Shown here in pieces: positions 1 through 10,107 of a stretch of 64,000 nt of DNA (its first letter is position 1; every line of letters begins with the position of its first letter). Under the pieces are notes generated by a model. The model made no database searches, was not told the DNA's origin, and saw only the letters and a list, made by a program, of their open reading frames with translations. Made by a program: the position numbers and the translations under genes. This DNA is from Limnohabitans sp. INBF002 (GTDB taxonomy: Bacteria; Pseudomonadota; Gammaproteobacteria; Burkholderiales; Burkholderiaceae_C): assembly GCF_027924905.1 (NCBI RefSeq), contig NZ_AP027055.1, positions 744,001-808,000 on the forward strand, read 5' to 3'.

Positions 1-436
1 GCAAGGCGCGCGCAGCGGTGTCTTGGTTGACTTGTGCTTGGCGCATGGTTTGCTCGGCCAATGGGGCTTGCACTTCGCGCAACTGGCGCAGCTTGGCTTG
101 GGCTTGGGCCACGGCTGACTCGGCTTGCCGCGCATTGGCCACCAGCTCTGCGTCTTCCAGCTGAATCAACGGTTGTGCTGCCGTCACTGTTTGGCCTTCG
201 TTCACAGGCACGGCCTTGACGGTGCCGGTGATTTGCACGCCCAAATCCACGCGGTGTGGGCTTTCGATGTGGCCGCTGGCCACCACGGTTTGCACAAAAT
301 CGCGTTGCACCACCACTGCCACAGGCGTTTTCGGCCCCAGCCAGAAGTTCAGCCCTAGCCAAACGGCCAAGCCTAAAACGGTGCAGGCGATGAGAATTTG
401 GGTGCGGTAAGCGCGTAGGTTTTGTATCAAAGACAT
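1..436 (-). CDS. HlyD-like periplasmic adaptor (membrane fusion protein), N-terminal part
   Basis: Leftward gene whose C-terminal part lies outside the window; about 145 residues are visible. The protein starts with a short cytoplasmic stretch and one hydrophobic anchor (about residues 12-32), followed by a biotinyl-lipoyl-like half motif (SGHIESPHRVDLGVQITG, then VNEGQTVTAAQPLIQLED) and the start of an Ala/Gln-rich coiled coil. This order is typical of adaptor proteins of ABC or RND export systems, which bridge the inner-membrane pump and the outer membrane. The transported substrate cannot be told. An in-frame ATG at 448 is an alternative start. It is divergent from the RNB ribonuclease gene with only about 45 nt between them. 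Confidence 0.8.
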   Translation of the reverse strand, partial: MSLIQNLRAYRTQILIACTVLGLAVWLGLNFWLGPKTPVAVVVQRDFVQTVVASGHIESPHRVDLGVQITGTVKAVPVNEGQTVTAAQPLIQLEDAELVANARQAESAVAQAQAKLRQLREVQAPLAEQTMRQAQVNQDTAARAL

Positions 437-481
437 AGCAAAACCCATGATACGCCCGCCACCACCAGCTACATTCGTGCT

Positions 482-1954
482 ATGGGGTACAAACACTTTC
501 TCGGTCGTTCAGATTTGTCATTGATTGCGGGGCAAGCCATGATCGAGCGTGGTTTAGAGCCCGAGTTTTCTCGGGCGGCCTTGCAAGAACTCAAGGCCAT
601 CGCGCACGCCGGGCAAGACATCGACCCGCGCGTGGTGGACATGACGGCTTGGTTGTGGTGCTCCATCGACAACGATGACTCTCGCGACCTAGACCAACTC
701 ACCGTGGCAGAAAAACAAGCGGATGGCCAAACCAAGGTGTGGGTAGCCGTGGCCGATGTGGATGTGTTGGTGCCCAAAAGCTCTGCCCTGGATGCGCACG
801 CCAAACACAACACCACCTCGGTGTACACCTCGACGCGCATTTTCCCCATGCTGCCCGATCGCTTGTGCACGGATCTCACCTCGCTCAATCCGCATCAAGA
901 ACGTTTGGCCGTGGTGGTGGAGATGTGCATCAATGCCAATGCCGAAGTGACCCACAGCCAGCTCTACCGCGCCAAGGTGCACAACAAAGCCAAGCTGGCC
1001 TACGACGCGATTTCTGATTGGATTGAAGGCGACGAAGCTTTGCCTGATCCGGCGCAAGCGGTGCATGGCATGGCTGAGCAGTTGCTGTTACAAGACGCGG
1101 TCGCTCAGAGTCTGCGCGCACGTCGGCATGCCCACGGTTCGTTGGAGTTTGAAACCTTGCAACCCCATGCGGTGTTTGAAGGCGAGCGTGTGGTGGCGAT
1201 TCGCCAACAAGTGCAAAACCGTGCGCGTCAGTTGATTGAAGAATTCATGATTGCGGCCAACACCTGCACGGCCCAATTTTTGGCACATCACGGGCACGCC
1301 TCGCTGCGCCGCGTGGTGCGCTCGCCAGAGCGTTGGCAGCGCATCGTGGCCTTGGCCGCCACGTATGACGAACATTTGCCGCCCGAGCCCGATTCGTCCG
1401 CCTTAGAAACTTTCTTAGCCAAGCGCCACAAAGCCGACCCTGTGCGCTTTCCGGATTTGTCATTGATCGTCGTCAAGCTCATGGGCTCGGGTGAATATGT
1501 AGTGGAGCGCGCCAACAGCGAAGCCATTGGCCACTTTGGCTTGTCCGTGCGCGACTACACCCACTCCACGGCACCCAACCGCCGGTACCCCGACTTGGTG
1601 ACACAGCGCATGATCAAAAGCGTGTTGATGGGCGCGCCTGCCCCCTACAGCAGCGCCGAATTAGAGTCGCTGGCCTTGCATTGCACCCAGCAAGAAGATG
1701 CCGCACGCAAAGTGGAGCGCCGCATGCGTAAATCCGAATCTGCCTTGATGCTCGCGGGCCACATCGGTCAGGTGTTTGAGGCCGTGGTCACGGGCAAAAC
1801 GTCCAGCGGCACCTGGGTGCGGGTGTTTTCGCCACCGGTTGAAGGCATGCTCACGTCCTACACCTCAGACCATGAGGTGGGTGAACTGTTGCGCGTGAAA
1901 TTGATCCACACCAATGTCGAACAAGGCTTCATTGACTTCGCTGCTTGGGGTTGA
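482..1954 (+). CDS. RNB-domain (RNase II/R family) exoribonuclease
   Basis: Predicted 490-residue 3'-5' exoribonuclease of the RNase II superfamily. The acidic metal-binding cluster [12 protein letters not shown] lies at about residues 60-72, and the catalytic arginine region [16 protein letters not shown] at about 360-376 matches the family signature. The protein is shorter than RNase R (about 800 residues) and lacks obvious N-terminal cold-shock domains; it begins almost directly with the RNB domain and ends with a short S1-like segment. It therefore resembles the short RNB proteins common in Burkholderiales rather than classical Rnb or Rnr. The open frame extends upstream to a TTG at 422, but the ATG at 482 is preferred because the longer form adds a non-conserved tail. 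Confidence 0.85.
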   Translation: MGYKHFLGRSDLSLIAGQAMIERGLEPEFSRAALQELKAIAHAGQDIDPRVVDMTAWLWCSIDNDDSRDLDQLTVAEKQADGQTKVWVAVADVDVLVPKSSALDAHAKHNTTSVYTSTRIFPMLPDRLCTDLTSLNPHQERLAVVVEMCINANAEVTHSQLYRAKVHNKAKLAYDAISDWIEGDEALPDPAQAVHGMAEQLLLQDAVAQSLRARRHAHGSLEFETLQPHAVFEGERVVAIRQQVQNRARQLIEEFMIAANTCTAQFLAHHGHASLRRVVRSPERWQRIVALAATYDEHLPPEPDSSALETFLAKRHKADPVRFPDLSLIVVKLMGSGEYVVERANSEAIGHFGLSVRDYTHSTAPNRRYPDLVTQRMIKSVLMGAPAPYSSAELESLALHCTQQEDAARKVERRMRKSESALMLAGHIGQVFEAVVTGKTSSGTWVRVFSPPVEGMLTSYTSDHEVGELLRVKLIHTNVEQGFIDFAAWG

Positions 1955-1992
1955 GCTGCACCCTCGATAATTGCGAGAGTTCAAGGAGTTGT

Positions 1993-2850
1993 ATGGATAT
2001 CGTTTTGTTGCTCAAAGCCGCCGTGATGGGCGTGGTCGAAGGTTTGACCGAGTTTTTGCCTATTTCATCGACAGGCCACCTCATCTTGGCCGGCGCTTTG
2101 CTGGGAATGGATGACGAGAAGGGGAAAGTGTTTGACATCGCCATTCAGACGGGCGCCATCTTTGCCGTCATCATTGTGTATTGGCAAAAAATTGCCAGCA
2201 CCGTGGTGGCTTTGCCCACGCAGGTCGAGGCGCGTCGCTTTGCTTTGAATGTGCTGATCGCCTTTGTGCCCGCCGTGGTGTTGGGCTTGGTGTTTGGCAA
2301 GTTCATCAAAGCGCATCTGTTCACGCCCACCGTGGTGGCCAGCACCTTCATCATCGGTGGCTTCATCATCTTGTGGGCCGAAGGCTGGGGCCGTGCCAAG
2401 CCTGAGGACGAAGAAGCGCCAGCCGTTGAGCCTGCCCGCATTGAAACGGTGGAAGCCATGTCGCCGCTCGACGCTTTGAAAGTGGGCTTGGTGCAGTGCT
2501 TGGCCATGATTCCTGGCACCAGCCGCAGCGGTGCAACCATCATTGGCGGCATGTTGTTGGGCTTATCACGCAAAGCGGCCACTGACTTTTCGTTTTACTT
2601 GGCGATTCCTACGCTCATTGGTGCGGGTGCCTATAGCCTCTACAAAGAGCGTGCGCTGCTGAGCATGGCCGATGCGCCCGTGTTTGCCGTGGGCTTGGTG
2701 TTCTCTTTTCTGAGTGCATGGATTTGTGTGCGTTGGTTGCTGCGCTACATCGCCAGCCACAGCTTTGTGCCGTTTGCTTGGTACCGCATTGTGTTTGGCA
2801 TCTTGGTGTTGGTGACGGCTTGGACTGATATGGTGACTTGGGCGGCTTGA
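1993..2850 (+). CDS. uppP: Undecaprenyl-diphosphatase UppP (BacA)
   Basis: Integral membrane phosphatase that recycles undecaprenyl diphosphate to the monophosphate carrier used for peptidoglycan and other envelope glycans; overproduction in other bacteria gives bacitracin resistance. The 285-residue product has the two family motifs: [17 protein letters not shown] at residues 14-30 (E16, E20, H29) and [13 protein letters not shown] at about 175-187 with the catalytic arginine. Multiple hydrophobic segments fill the rest. The ATG at 1993 is preceded by a good Shine-Dalgarno sequence (AAGGAG, 1983-1988), which rules out the longer open frame starting at 1945. It follows the RNB gene by 38 nt and may be cotranscribed. 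Confidence 0.96.
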   Translation: MDIVLLLKAAVMGVVEGLTEFLPISSTGHLILAGALLGMDDEKGKVFDIAIQTGAIFAVIIVYWQKIASTVVALPTQVEARRFALNVLIAFVPAVVLGLVFGKFIKAHLFTPTVVASTFIIGGFIILWAEGWGRAKPEDEEAPAVEPARIETVEAMSPLDALKVGLVQCLAMIPGTSRSGATIIGGMLLGLSRKAATDFSFYLAIPTLIGAGAYSLYKERALLSMADAPVFAVGLVFSFLSAWICVRWLLRYIASHSFVPFAWYRIVFGILVLVTAWTDMVTWAA

Positions 2851-3162
2851 TTTTTTCTTGCTGAGCTCGCACAAGGCATGAGGCAGGCGCAGTGGCCTCA
2901 TGCGGTTACCGAAATCGGCCACTGCGCCTGCCTCATGCCTTGCGCTACGGCGAGCTGAGTGAGGTGCCGAAATTCACGAAAGCCACTGTGTCGTTAATGG
3001 CCGGACCGATGCACACAACCCGCAGCAGGTGAGTGTGGTCAGCGCCCGCGAAGGCGATTTTGGCGCGTAGCGACGCATGAGCCGCCGCGGGTGCTGGCCA
3101 TGCTCATCTGCGGAGCGTATAAAAATCTCGCTGCTGAATCAGCGAAACAAAGCCAACGAAAT
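2851..3162. other. Intergenic region between convergent genes with a large hairpin
   Basis: A stretch of 312 nt between uppP and the leftward hydrolase gene. The left part holds the long inverted repeat annotated separately. The right part (about 2960-3160) shows no convincing coding frame, RNA gene or promoter. A convergent junction is where bidirectional terminators are expected, so the hairpin may end transcription, although it lacks a clean T-run. Confidence 0.6.
2869..2945. repeat. Long inverted repeat, 29-bp arms (28/29 matched)
   Basis: Arms 2869-2897 and 2917-2945 are complementary with one mismatch around a 19-nt loop. A further 6-bp pairing (AGCTCG at 2864-2869, CGAGCT at 2951-2956) can extend the stem with a bulge. 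It lies just after the uppP stop codon. It could act as a terminator, an mRNA-stabilising stem, or be a copy of a dispersed palindromic element; the family cannot be decided from one copy. Confidence 0.85.
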
Positions 3163-3981
3163 TTAGCCGATGAGGTTGAGCAACGCCGTTTCCACAGCCG
3201 CAGCCGCCACAAACGGATGCTCCATCGGAAACAGATGCGTGCCATCAATCTTCATCACACGCCCATGCGTGATGCGACGGCTTAAATCTAAACCCACTTG
3301 TTTCAATTCACGCGATTGCAAGCCGCCGATCAGGGCGGCTTTGCATTTGAGTGGGTGGCGTTTGAAGTAGGTTTCTAAGTGGTCGGGCAGGCCGTTGTAG
3401 ATGGCGCTCTCGATGTCGCGGTCAAAGCTCAGCACGCGGCGTGTGCCTTGTGCGGTTTGCTCGTCGTGTGTGCCGTATTTCACGTAGTCTTGCAGCACTT
3501 GTGGGTGCCATTTGGCAAAGACTTTTTTGTGTTGAAAGTGTTCCAGCACTTCAGCTTCACTGGCCCAGCTGGTGCGGCGCTTGCGGCTGATGGCCGCGGG
3601 TGACAGGGCTTCTGCACCGGGCAAACGCTTGACGGTTTTGAGCAGCTGGGCTTTCCAGCCGCCCAACATGGGCGAGTCCAGCAGCACCACACCGCGTACC
3701 AGCTCGGGATGCTTGGCTGCCACCATCATGCTCAGGATGCCGCCTAGCGAATGGCCCAGCAAAAACACGGGGCCGTTTTGCGCAGCCAAGGGCGTGGCAA
3801 AGTCGGTGAGCTGCTGCACCAAGTGCGGCCAGTTGTCGGTGACGGGGTAGCGTGGGTCGTGGCCAAATTTGTCCACGGCTTCCACACGAAAACCGCGCGC
3901 GCGAATGGCGTCCAGCATCACGCCATAGGTGCTCGCGGGAAAGCTGTTGCCGTGCGAGAAGACGATGAGCGGTTGTGTCAT
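3163..3981 (-). CDS. Alpha/beta hydrolase
   Basis: A 272-residue protein of the alpha/beta hydrolase fold. It opens with an oxyanion-hole region (VFSHGNSFPASTYG, residues about 6-19), has the nucleophile elbow GHSLGG at about residue 87, an aspartate in the later strand region, and a candidate catalytic histidine in GTHLFPMEHP near the C-terminus. The substrate is unknown; esterase or lipase activity is the usual inference. The ATG at 3981 was chosen because it sits 5 nt after the stop of the upstream peptidase gene; the longer frame to 4083 would run into that gene. It is the last gene of a leftward mutS-peptidase-hydrolase run. Confidence 0.85.
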   Translation of the reverse strand: MTQPLIVFSHGNSFPASTYGVMLDAIRARGFRVEAVDKFGHDPRYPVTDNWPHLVQQLTDFATPLAAQNGPVFLLGHSLGGILSMMVAAKHPELVRGVVLLDSPMLGGWKAQLLKTVKRLPGAEALSPAAISRKRRTSWASEAEVLEHFQHKKVFAKWHPQVLQDYVKYGTHDEQTAQGTRRVLSFDRDIESAIYNGLPDHLETYFKRHPLKCKAALIGGLQSRELKQVGLDLSRRITHGRVMKIDGTHLFPMEHPFVAAAAVETALLNLIG

Positions 3982-3986
3982 GCCGT

Positions 3987-4814
3987 TCAGATGAGTTTGT
4001 CGTCTGGGGTTTGAATCTTCTTCAAAGCCTGCACGCGTTGTGCGGGTTGCATCAAAGGTGTGGCGGTGGCGCCGCCGTTCCACATCGGGTCTTCGATGCT
4101 GTCAAACACCTCGCGCAGTTTTTCGCCCCAGGTGTTGTGCATCATTTGGAAGTAGGGGTTGTGTTCGTCGATGCAAACCACCTTGTCGCTTTCAAACTTG
4201 TCGGCTTCGTACACCACCATGTCCAGCGGCAAGCCCACAGAGAGGTTGGACTTGAGGGTGGAGTCCATCGACACTAGCGCGCACTTGGCGGCTTCGTCCA
4301 GTGGGGTGTCGGGGTGCAACACGCGGTCAAGCACAGGCTTGCCGTATTTGGATTCGCCAATTTGGAAGTAGGGCGTTTCAGCCGTGGCTTCGATGAAGTT
4401 GCCGGGCGAGTACACCTGGAACAAACGCATGCCTTCGCCTGCAATTTGTCCACCAAAGATGAGCGACACATTGAAGTCCACACCCGAGGCTTTAAGAGCC
4501 GCTGCATCGCGCTCGTGCACACGGCGAATGGCCGCGCCCAACACGCGCACCGCATCAAACATGCTCTTGGCGTTCCAGATGGTGATGGGTTCGCTCTCGG
4601 GTGTGTCTTTGAGTTGCTCGACTTGCAAAATCTCACGCACCGATTGCGAGATGGACAAGTTGCCAGCCGACAGCAGCACCATGAAGCGGTCGCCCGGCTT
4701 CTCGTAAACAATCATTTTGCGGAAGGTGCTGATTTGGTCGAGGCCCGCGTTGGTGCGCGAGTCGGACAAAAACACGAGGCCCGCTTTGAGTTTGATACCG
4801 ACGCAGTAGGTCAT
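3987..4814 (-). CDS. Proteasome-type peptidase (Anbu / COG3484 family)
   Basis: A 275-residue Ntn-hydrolase related to the 20S proteasome beta subunit, of the bacterial Anbu (ancestral beta subunit) type. The initiator Met is followed directly by Thr2, the expected N-terminal nucleophile, in [20 protein letters not shown]; the [11 protein letters not shown] segment and the central [12 protein letters not shown] segment are characteristic. Such proteins assemble into open rings and are thought to be self-processed peptidases; the physiological substrate is not established. Known Anbu loci often include a transglutaminase-like protein, an alpha-E protein and an ATP-grasp protein; none is present here. 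Its ATG overlaps the mutS stop by four nucleotides, which suggests translational coupling to mutS. Confidence 0.88.
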   Translation of the reverse strand: MTYCVGIKLKAGLVFLSDSRTNAGLDQISTFRKMIVYEKPGDRFMVLLSAGNLSISQSVREILQVEQLKDTPESEPITIWNAKSMFDAVRVLGAAIRRVHERDAAALKASGVDFNVSLIFGGQIAGEGMRLFQVYSPGNFIEATAETPYFQIGESKYGKPVLDRVLHPDTPLDEAAKCALVSMDSTLKSNLSVGLPLDMVVYEADKFESDKVVCIDEHNPYFQMMHNTWGEKLREVFDSIEDPMWNGGATATPLMQPAQRVQALKKIQTPDDKLI

Positions 4815-7510
4815 AACAGTTTCTTCAATTGGTACAGAGCGTCCAACGCATCGCGTGGACTGAGTTTGTCGGGGTCGATCTCGGCCAGCTTGGCTTGTAG
4901 CGGGCTGGGGCCCACGTCGTCTTGCAACGGTGGTGGGGCAAAGAGGTCGACTTGTACCTTCGATGCGTCAGCCCCCGCTTCGAGCGAGGCCAGCGCATGG
5001 CGGGCATGGCTGAGTACAGCAGAAGGCATGCCAGCTAAGCGGGCCACTTGAATACCGTAGCTGCGGCTGGCAGGGCCAGGCTGAATTTCGTGCAAAAACA
5101 CAATGCTGGCACCCGACTCAGCGGCGCTCACATGCACGTTCACCGCCGCGCGGTGGTTGGCAGGGAACTCGGTGAGTTCAAAGTAATGCGTGGCAAACAG
5201 CGTGAAGGCTTGGGTCTTGTCGTGCAAGTGCGTGGCAATGCCGCTGGCCAAGGCCAAGCCGTCAAAGGTGGAGGTGCCGCGGCCAATCTCGTCCATCAAC
5301 ACCAAGCTGTGCGGCGTGGCGGCATGCAAGATTTGCGCAGCCTCGGTCATTTCCAGCATGAAGGTCGATTGCGCGTTGGCCAGGTCATCAGCCGCGCCAA
5401 TGCGGGTGTGGATGGCGTCAATCGGCCCAAGTCGGCACGCCGTGGCTGGCACATGGCTGCCGAGGCTGGCCAGCAACACGATGATGGCCACTTGGCGCAT
5501 GTAGGTCGACTTACCACCCATGTTGGGGCCGGTGATGACTTGCATGCGTTGCTTGTGGCCCAGCATGGTGTCGTTGGCAATGAAGGTTTTGGCGGCACCG
5601 CCCGCCACCACGCCATGCGTTTCGGCCAAGCGGGCTTCCACCACGGGGTGACGGCCTTGCACGATTTCAATGCACGGCGTTTTGACAAACTCAGGCGCGC
5701 ACCAGCCCAGCGTGAGCGAGCGTTCGGCCAAAGCGCAGAGAGCATCTAGTGTGGCCACAGCTTGTGCCAAGCGGGTGAGGGCGGGCACGAACTGCTGCAA
5801 GGTGTCGAGCAGTTGCTCGAACAAAAACTTCTCGCGAGCCAAGGCGCGTTCTTGCGCGCTGAGGGCTTTGTCTTCAAAGGTTTTCAGCTCGGGCGTGATG
5901 AAGCGCTCGGCGTTCTTCAAGGTTTGGCGACGCGTGTAGTCGGCGGGTACTTTGTCGATCTGGCCTTGCGTGACCTCGATGTAAAAGCCATGCACCTTGT
6001 TGAACTGCACGCGCAGGTTGGCAATGCCGGTGCGCTCGCGTTCGCGGGCTTCGAGTTCGAGCAAGAAGCCGTCGCAGTTGTTTTGGATGGCGCGCAGCTC
6101 GTCCAAGTCGGCGTCGTAGCCGTGGCCGATGACGCCACCATCGCGCACCAAGACAGCGGGTTCGGGCAGCAAAGCGCGTTCGAGCAATGCACCGCATTCG
6201 GGCGGCACGCCCATGTCTTGGGCGATTTGCACTAAAAGCGAGGGCGCTAGGCCGCTCTGCTGCGTGTCCCCCGCTCGCTGCGCGAGCTCCTCCTTGACCT
6301 CCGCAGAGCGGCCTACCGCCCTCGCTTCTGAGGCGATAGGAATGAGCGGCTGAATGCGCAGCGCTTTTTGCAGCGCTTGGCCCAAGGACACCAATTCACG
6401 CGGGCGCACTTGGCGCAGCGACACGCGGGCGCTGATGCGCTGCACATCGCCCGAGCCTTTGAGGGCGTCGCGCAACACTTTGTAGCTTTGGGTGCGGTTG
6501 TCTTGCAGCGCTTCAATGGCGGCCAAGCGGTGCATGGCTTGGCTGCGGTCGCGCTCAGGCGAGAGCAACCAGTTTTTGAGCTGGCGGCTGCCCATGCCCG
6601 TCATGCAGGTGTCGAGCAGCGAGAACAAGGTGGGCGAGTCTTCGCCGCGCAGAGTTTGGGTCAGCTCTAGGTTGCGGCGGGTGGTGAGCGGCAGGTCAAT
6701 CAGCGCATCGTTGCGCGCCACGTACACGCCGTGCACGTGTGTGAGGGCGCGGCCTTGGGTGTGTTCGGCGTAAGCGAGTAAGGCTGCGGCGGCAGCGTGG
6801 GCTTGCACCACGTCTTGTGCGTTCCACGCGTTGAGAGACGCGGCTTGCAAATGCTCCAGCAGCTTGCGGCCACCCAACGCGGCATCAAACTGAAACGCAG
6901 GGCGCACTTGGGCGGGTAGGCCCAAATTGCTGCAAAAGTTTTTGAGCTGTTGCTCAAACGCAGGGCTGACCTCGGCGCTGTAAATGATTTCGCTGGGGGC
7001 CACGCGTGCAATCCAGTTGGGCAGCTCTGCTGTCTCACACTCGGCCAAATGCACCAAACCTTGCGTGACGCTGAGCCAAGCCAAGCCGCAACCATGGCGG
7101 TCGCTTTGGTGAATGGCCAGCACATAGGCTTCGGTTTTGTCGCTGAGCAAGGCGCTGTCTGTGAGCGTGCCCGGCGTGACCACGCGCACCACTTTGCGCT
7201 CGACGGGGCCTTTGCTGGTGGCCACGTCGCCCACTTGCTCGCAAATCGCCACGGATTCGCCGAGCTTGATGAGGCGTGAGAGGTAGGTTTCGAGCGAGTG
7301 AAATGGCACACCGGCCATCACCACGGGCTCGCCGTTGGACTGGCCGCGCTGCGTGAGCGTGATGTCGAGCAGGCGCGTGACCTTCTCCGCATCGGCAAAG
7401 AACAACTCGTAAAAGTCGCCCATGCGGTAGAACAACAGCGTCTCGGGGTGGTCAGCTTTGAGCCCCAAGTACTGCTGCATCATGGGGGTGTGCCCAGACA
7501 AATCACGCAT
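4811..7510 (-). CDS. mutS: DNA mismatch repair protein MutS
   Basis: Mismatch-recognition ATPase of methyl-independent repair, 899 residues and slightly long for the family (about 850-870 is usual). The mismatch-contacting Phe-Tyr-Glu is in GDFYELF (residues 31-37). The ABC-type ATPase is at the C-terminal end with Walker [10 protein letters not shown] at about 660 and the Walker B/signature region [16 protein letters not shown]. About residues 395-425, in the core domain, are encoded by a near-perfect palindromic insertion (see the repeat at 6236-6327), which accounts for much of the extra length. The frame stays open, so the protein is probably functional. The start ATG gives the conserved [15 protein letters not shown] opening. 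mutL lies about 39 kb away. Confidence 0.97.
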   Translation of the reverse strand: MRDLSGHTPMMQQYLGLKADHPETLLFYRMGDFYELFFADAEKVTRLLDITLTQRGQSNGEPVVMAGVPFHSLETYLSRLIKLGESVAICEQVGDVATSKGPVERKVVRVVTPGTLTDSALLSDKTEAYVLAIHQSDRHGCGLAWLSVTQGLVHLAECETAELPNWIARVAPSEIIYSAEVSPAFEQQLKNFCSNLGLPAQVRPAFQFDAALGGRKLLEHLQAASLNAWNAQDVVQAHAAAAALLAYAEHTQGRALTHVHGVYVARNDALIDLPLTTRRNLELTQTLRGEDSPTLFSLLDTCMTGMGSRQLKNWLLSPERDRSQAMHRLAAIEALQDNRTQSYKVLRDALKGSGDVQRISARVSLRQVRPRELVSLGQALQKALRIQPLIPIASEARAVGRSAEVKEELAQRAGDTQQSGLAPSLLVQIAQDMGVPPECGALLERALLPEPAVLVRDGGVIGHGYDADLDELRAIQNNCDGFLLELEARERERTGIANLRVQFNKVHGFYIEVTQGQIDKVPADYTRRQTLKNAERFITPELKTFEDKALSAQERALAREKFLFEQLLDTLQQFVPALTRLAQAVATLDALCALAERSLTLGWCAPEFVKTPCIEIVQGRHPVVEARLAETHGVVAGGAAKTFIANDTMLGHKQRMQVITGPNMGGKSTYMRQVAIIVLLASLGSHVPATACRLGPIDAIHTRIGAADDLANAQSTFMLEMTEAAQILHAATPHSLVLMDEIGRGTSTFDGLALASGIATHLHDKTQAFTLFATHYFELTEFPANHRAAVNVHVSAAESGASIVFLHEIQPGPASRSYGIQVARLAGMPSAVLSHARHALASLEAGADASKVQVDLFAPPPLQDDVGPSPLQAKLAEIDPDKLSPRDALDALYQLKKLL
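6236..6327. repeat. Palindromic element inserted in frame within mutS
   Basis: Inverted repeat with 25-nt arms (6236-6260 and 6303-6327), 24 of 25 positions complementary, around a 42-nt loop that itself contains a small GCTCG...CGAGC palindrome. Read in the mutS frame it encodes about 31 residues rich in Ala, Glu, Gln and Arg that look unlike the flanking MutS sequence. Its size and hairpin shape resemble the intergenic palindromes at 2869-2945 and 13315-13583, so a mobile or dispersed palindromic element is inferred. Confidence 0.8.
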
Positions 7511-7535
7511 CGCAGTGCCTGCCAGAAAGATGTTT

Positions 7536-8402
7536 TTACAAAGGCGCGTCTGGCGCAGCGCGTGACACGCTCAAGGTCTTGGCTGCCGTGCTGGCGGCGC
7601 GCTTGTCGTCTGCGCCTGCAAACTTGGAATACTTTTGCGTGATGGGCACCAACTGCGCGTAGATGCGTGGGGAGGCCGCCAAGCACTCTTCGTGCTCAAG
7701 GTAAGGGCCTTCGCCTGTGAAGTTGCTCACCAAGCCACCGGCTTCGGTGATGAGCAACGCACCCGCGGCCATGTCCCAAGGCTTCAAGCCCAGTTCAAAG
7801 AAACCATCGCTGAAGCCTGCGGCCACATAGGCCAAGTCGAGGGCCGCAGCGCCTGGGCGGCGCAAGCCTGCCGTGCGTTGCATCACGTCGCCCATGAGGC
7901 TGAGGTACTTGTTGAAGTCGTCACCTGGGCGGAACGGGAAGCCTGTGGCGAGCAAACACTCTTCCAGGCGGGTGCGTTTGCTCACGCGGATGCGGCGATC
8001 GTTCATGAACGCGCCACGGCCTTTGGTGGCGGTGAACAAGTCGTTGCGGGTGGGGTCGTAAATGACGGCTTGTTCTAAGCGACCTTGCACTTGCAGGGCA
8101 ATGCTCACGCAGTAATAGGGGAAGCCGTGGATGAAGTTGGTCGTGCCGTCCAGCGGGTCGATGATCCAGATGTGGTCTGCGTTGGGGTTGCCATGCGTGG
8201 AGCCAGACTCTTCGGCCAAGATGCCGTGGTCGGGGTAGGCGGTGAGGAGGGTCTCGATGATGACGCGTTCGCTGTTTTGGTCAACTTCAGTCACAAAGTC
8301 GTTCACTTGCTTCTGTGAAATACGCACCGCTTCCACGTCGAGCGCGGCGCGGTTGATGATGGCGCCGGCGGCGCGTGCAGCCTTGACGGCCACGTTGAGC
8401 AT
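7536..8402 (-). CDS. suhB: Inositol-1-monophosphatase family protein (SuhB)
   Basis: Mg2+-dependent phosphatase of the IMPase/FBPase superfamily, 288 residues. The metal-binding motifs are all visible: E in ILAEESG (about residue 67), [17 protein letters not shown] at about 83-99 and [15 protein letters not shown] at about 213-227. In enterobacteria SuhB also binds the Nus/antitermination machinery; whether that holds here is inference. The frame could extend upstream to 8945 but that would overlap the divergent trmJ gene completely, so the ATG at 8402 ([13 protein letters not shown], matching the family start) is used. The C-terminal about 20 residues are Ala/Lys-rich and probably not conserved. 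Confidence 0.94.
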   Translation of the reverse strand: MLNVAVKAARAAGAIINRAALDVEAVRISQKQVNDFVTEVDQNSERVIIETLLTAYPDHGILAEESGSTHGNPNADHIWIIDPLDGTTNFIHGFPYYCVSIALQVQGRLEQAVIYDPTRNDLFTATKGRGAFMNDRRIRVSKRTRLEECLLATGFPFRPGDDFNKYLSLMGDVMQRTAGLRRPGAAALDLAYVAAGFSDGFFELGLKPWDMAAGALLITEAGGLVSNFTGEGPYLEHEECLAASPRIYAQLVPITQKYSKFAGADDKRAASTAAKTLSVSRAAPDAPL

Positions 8403-8532
8403 GGGGTGTACAGAAGAAGAGGACGACATAGATTTTGTGAAGAGCTGGCCCAAACAGGCCGAAGATGAACGCCCGGCGATGCGGGCGGCGACAATGGCGC
8501 AGATTTTACGCGCGAAGACTGACAAAACTCCT

Positions 8533-9324
8533 ATGAAAACCCGCTTCATCCTAATAAACACCAGCCACGCCGGCAATGTGGGGGCCACGGCCCGTGCCAT
8601 GAAGGTGATGGGTTTCACCGATTTGGTGCTGGTCGCGCCCCGTTGGGACAACGTCCTGCGCCGCGAAGAGACCATCCAGCGTGCCAGCGGTGCCTTGGAT
8701 GTGCTGGCCAACGCCCGCGTCGTGGCAACTTTGGACGAAGCGATTGAGGGCCTGCACCACCTGTGCGCCACCGCCATGACGCCGCGTGACTTTGGTCCGC
8801 CCACCCTAGAGCCGCGCCCACACTTTGCAGCCTTGGCTGCCGAACATGGCCAAAACGCCGACTTTGGCGTGGGCTTTTTGTTTGGCTCCGAGCGCTTTGG
8901 CATGCGCAACGAAGACGTGTACCGCTGCCACACCTGCCTGAGCATTCCAACGGATCCAAAGTTTGGGTCGTTGAATTTGGGGGCTGCGGTGCAAGTGTTG
9001 GCTTATGACTGGCGGCAGGCTTTGGGGGGACTTGCCACGATGCTGCCGTCTGTTGATGCTGCTTCTGCTTCTGCGAGCGCACCCGCAACGCAAGAGCTCA
9101 CACCGTTGGCCGATGCCCAACAACTCGCAGGCTTGCTCGACCACTGGCAGCAGTCGCTGACCGACATTGGGTTTCTCGACCCAGAAGCGCCCAAAAAGCT
9201 CATGCCGCGCTTGAACCAGTTGTTCAACCGCGCCCAGGTGACGCAAGAAGAAATTCACATCTTGCGCGGAATTGCCAAGGCCATGTCGCAGGCTTCTCAC
9301 AAGAGCGCTGACGGACAACGATAA
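8533..9324 (+). CDS. trmJ: tRNA (cytidine/uridine-2'-O-)methyltransferase TrmJ
   Basis: SPOUT-class RNA methyltransferase, 263 residues, expected to 2'-O-methylate position 32 of certain tRNAs using S-adenosylmethionine. The N-terminal signature is [22 protein letters not shown] (first part at residues 6-18), and the knot-forming SAM-binding motifs are [10 protein letters not shown] at about 117-126 and [21 protein letters not shown] further on. The C-terminal tail carries a helical extension. The ATG at 8533 gives the conserved [12 protein letters not shown] start and leaves about 130 nt shared with the divergent suhB promoter. cysE follows after 10 nt. Confidence 0.92.
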   Translation: MKTRFILINTSHAGNVGATARAMKVMGFTDLVLVAPRWDNVLRREETIQRASGALDVLANARVVATLDEAIEGLHHLCATAMTPRDFGPPTLEPRPHFAALAAEHGQNADFGVGFLFGSERFGMRNEDVYRCHTCLSIPTDPKFGSLNLGAAVQVLAYDWRQALGGLATMLPSVDAASASASAPATQELTPLADAQQLAGLLDHWQQSLTDIGFLDPEAPKKLMPRLNQLFNRAQVTQEEIHILRGIAKAMSQASHKSADGQR

Positions 9325-9334
9325 TCACACCACT

Positions 9335-10105
9335 ATGTTTTCACGCCTACGCTCTGACGTTCAATGCATTTTGGACCGCGACCCCGCCGCTCGAAGCCGC
9401 TGGGAAGTGCTGACTTGCTACCCCGGTTTGCACGCGGTGCTGCTGCATCGCTTGGCCCACGGTTTTTGGAATATGGGTTTCAAGTGGTTGGGTCGCTTTG
9501 TTTCGCACATCTCGCGTTGGTTCACGGGCATTGAAATTCACCCCGCTGCCAAGATTGGTGACCGCGTGTTTTTTGACCACGCCATGGGTGTGGTGGTGGG
9601 TGAGACCGCTGAAATTGGCGACGGCTGCACGATTTACCAAGGCGTGACCTTGGGCGGTACCTCGCTCTACAAAGGCGAAAAGCGTCACCCCACCTTGGGC
9701 AAAGACGTGGTGATTGGCGCGGGCGCCAAAGTGTTGGGCGGCTTCACCGTGGGTGACGGCGCCAAAGTGGGCAGCAACGCGGTGGTGACCAAGCCCGTGC
9801 CCGCAGGTGCCACAGCCGTGGGCAACCCCGCGCGCATCATTCAAGCCGAAACCGACGCTAAGCGTGAAGAGGCCGCATCCAAGATGGGTTTCTCAGCCTA
9901 CGGCGTGACCCAAAACGACGACCCTGTGAGCCAAGCCATGCGTGGTTTGATTGACAACGCCACGTCACAAGAACACCAAATTGCGTTGCTCTGGAAAGCC
10001 ATTGAACAACTTTCGTCAGGTCAAGCCAAACCCGATTGCATGCCCAGAGACGCTGCGCGTCAAGAGCATTTCGAGGCGGCGCGCATCAACCAGCTGTTGG
10101 ATTGA
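9335..10105 (+). CDS. cysE: Serine O-acetyltransferase
   Basis: Catalyses acetyl-CoA + L-serine to O-acetylserine, the first step of cysteine synthesis. The 256-residue protein has the N-terminal helical region starting [19 protein letters not shown] and a left-handed beta-helix of hexapeptide repeats (about residues 65-175) with the catalytic His/Asp segment [19 protein letters not shown] and the [16 protein letters not shown] loop. The C-terminal about 70 residues are an extension beyond the core SAT fold. The ATG at 9335 was chosen over upstream frames that overlap trmJ. It probably forms an operon with trmJ and the small downstream gene. Confidence 0.94.
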   Translation: MFSRLRSDVQCILDRDPAARSRWEVLTCYPGLHAVLLHRLAHGFWNMGFKWLGRFVSHISRWFTGIEIHPAAKIGDRVFFDHAMGVVVGETAEIGDGCTIYQGVTLGGTSLYKGEKRHPTLGKDVVIGAGAKVLGGFTVGDGAKVGSNAVVTKPVPAGATAVGNPARIIQAETDAKREEAASKMGFSAYGVTQNDDPVSQAMRGLIDNATSQEHQIALLWKAIEQLSSGQAKPDCMPRDAARQEHFEAARINQLLD

Positions 10106-10107
10106 CC

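Noticed and set aside
8406-8945. N-terminal extension of suhB to 8945
   Set aside because: It would lie antisense to the conserved SPOUT domain of trmJ; SuhB family proteins start at the ATG at 8402.
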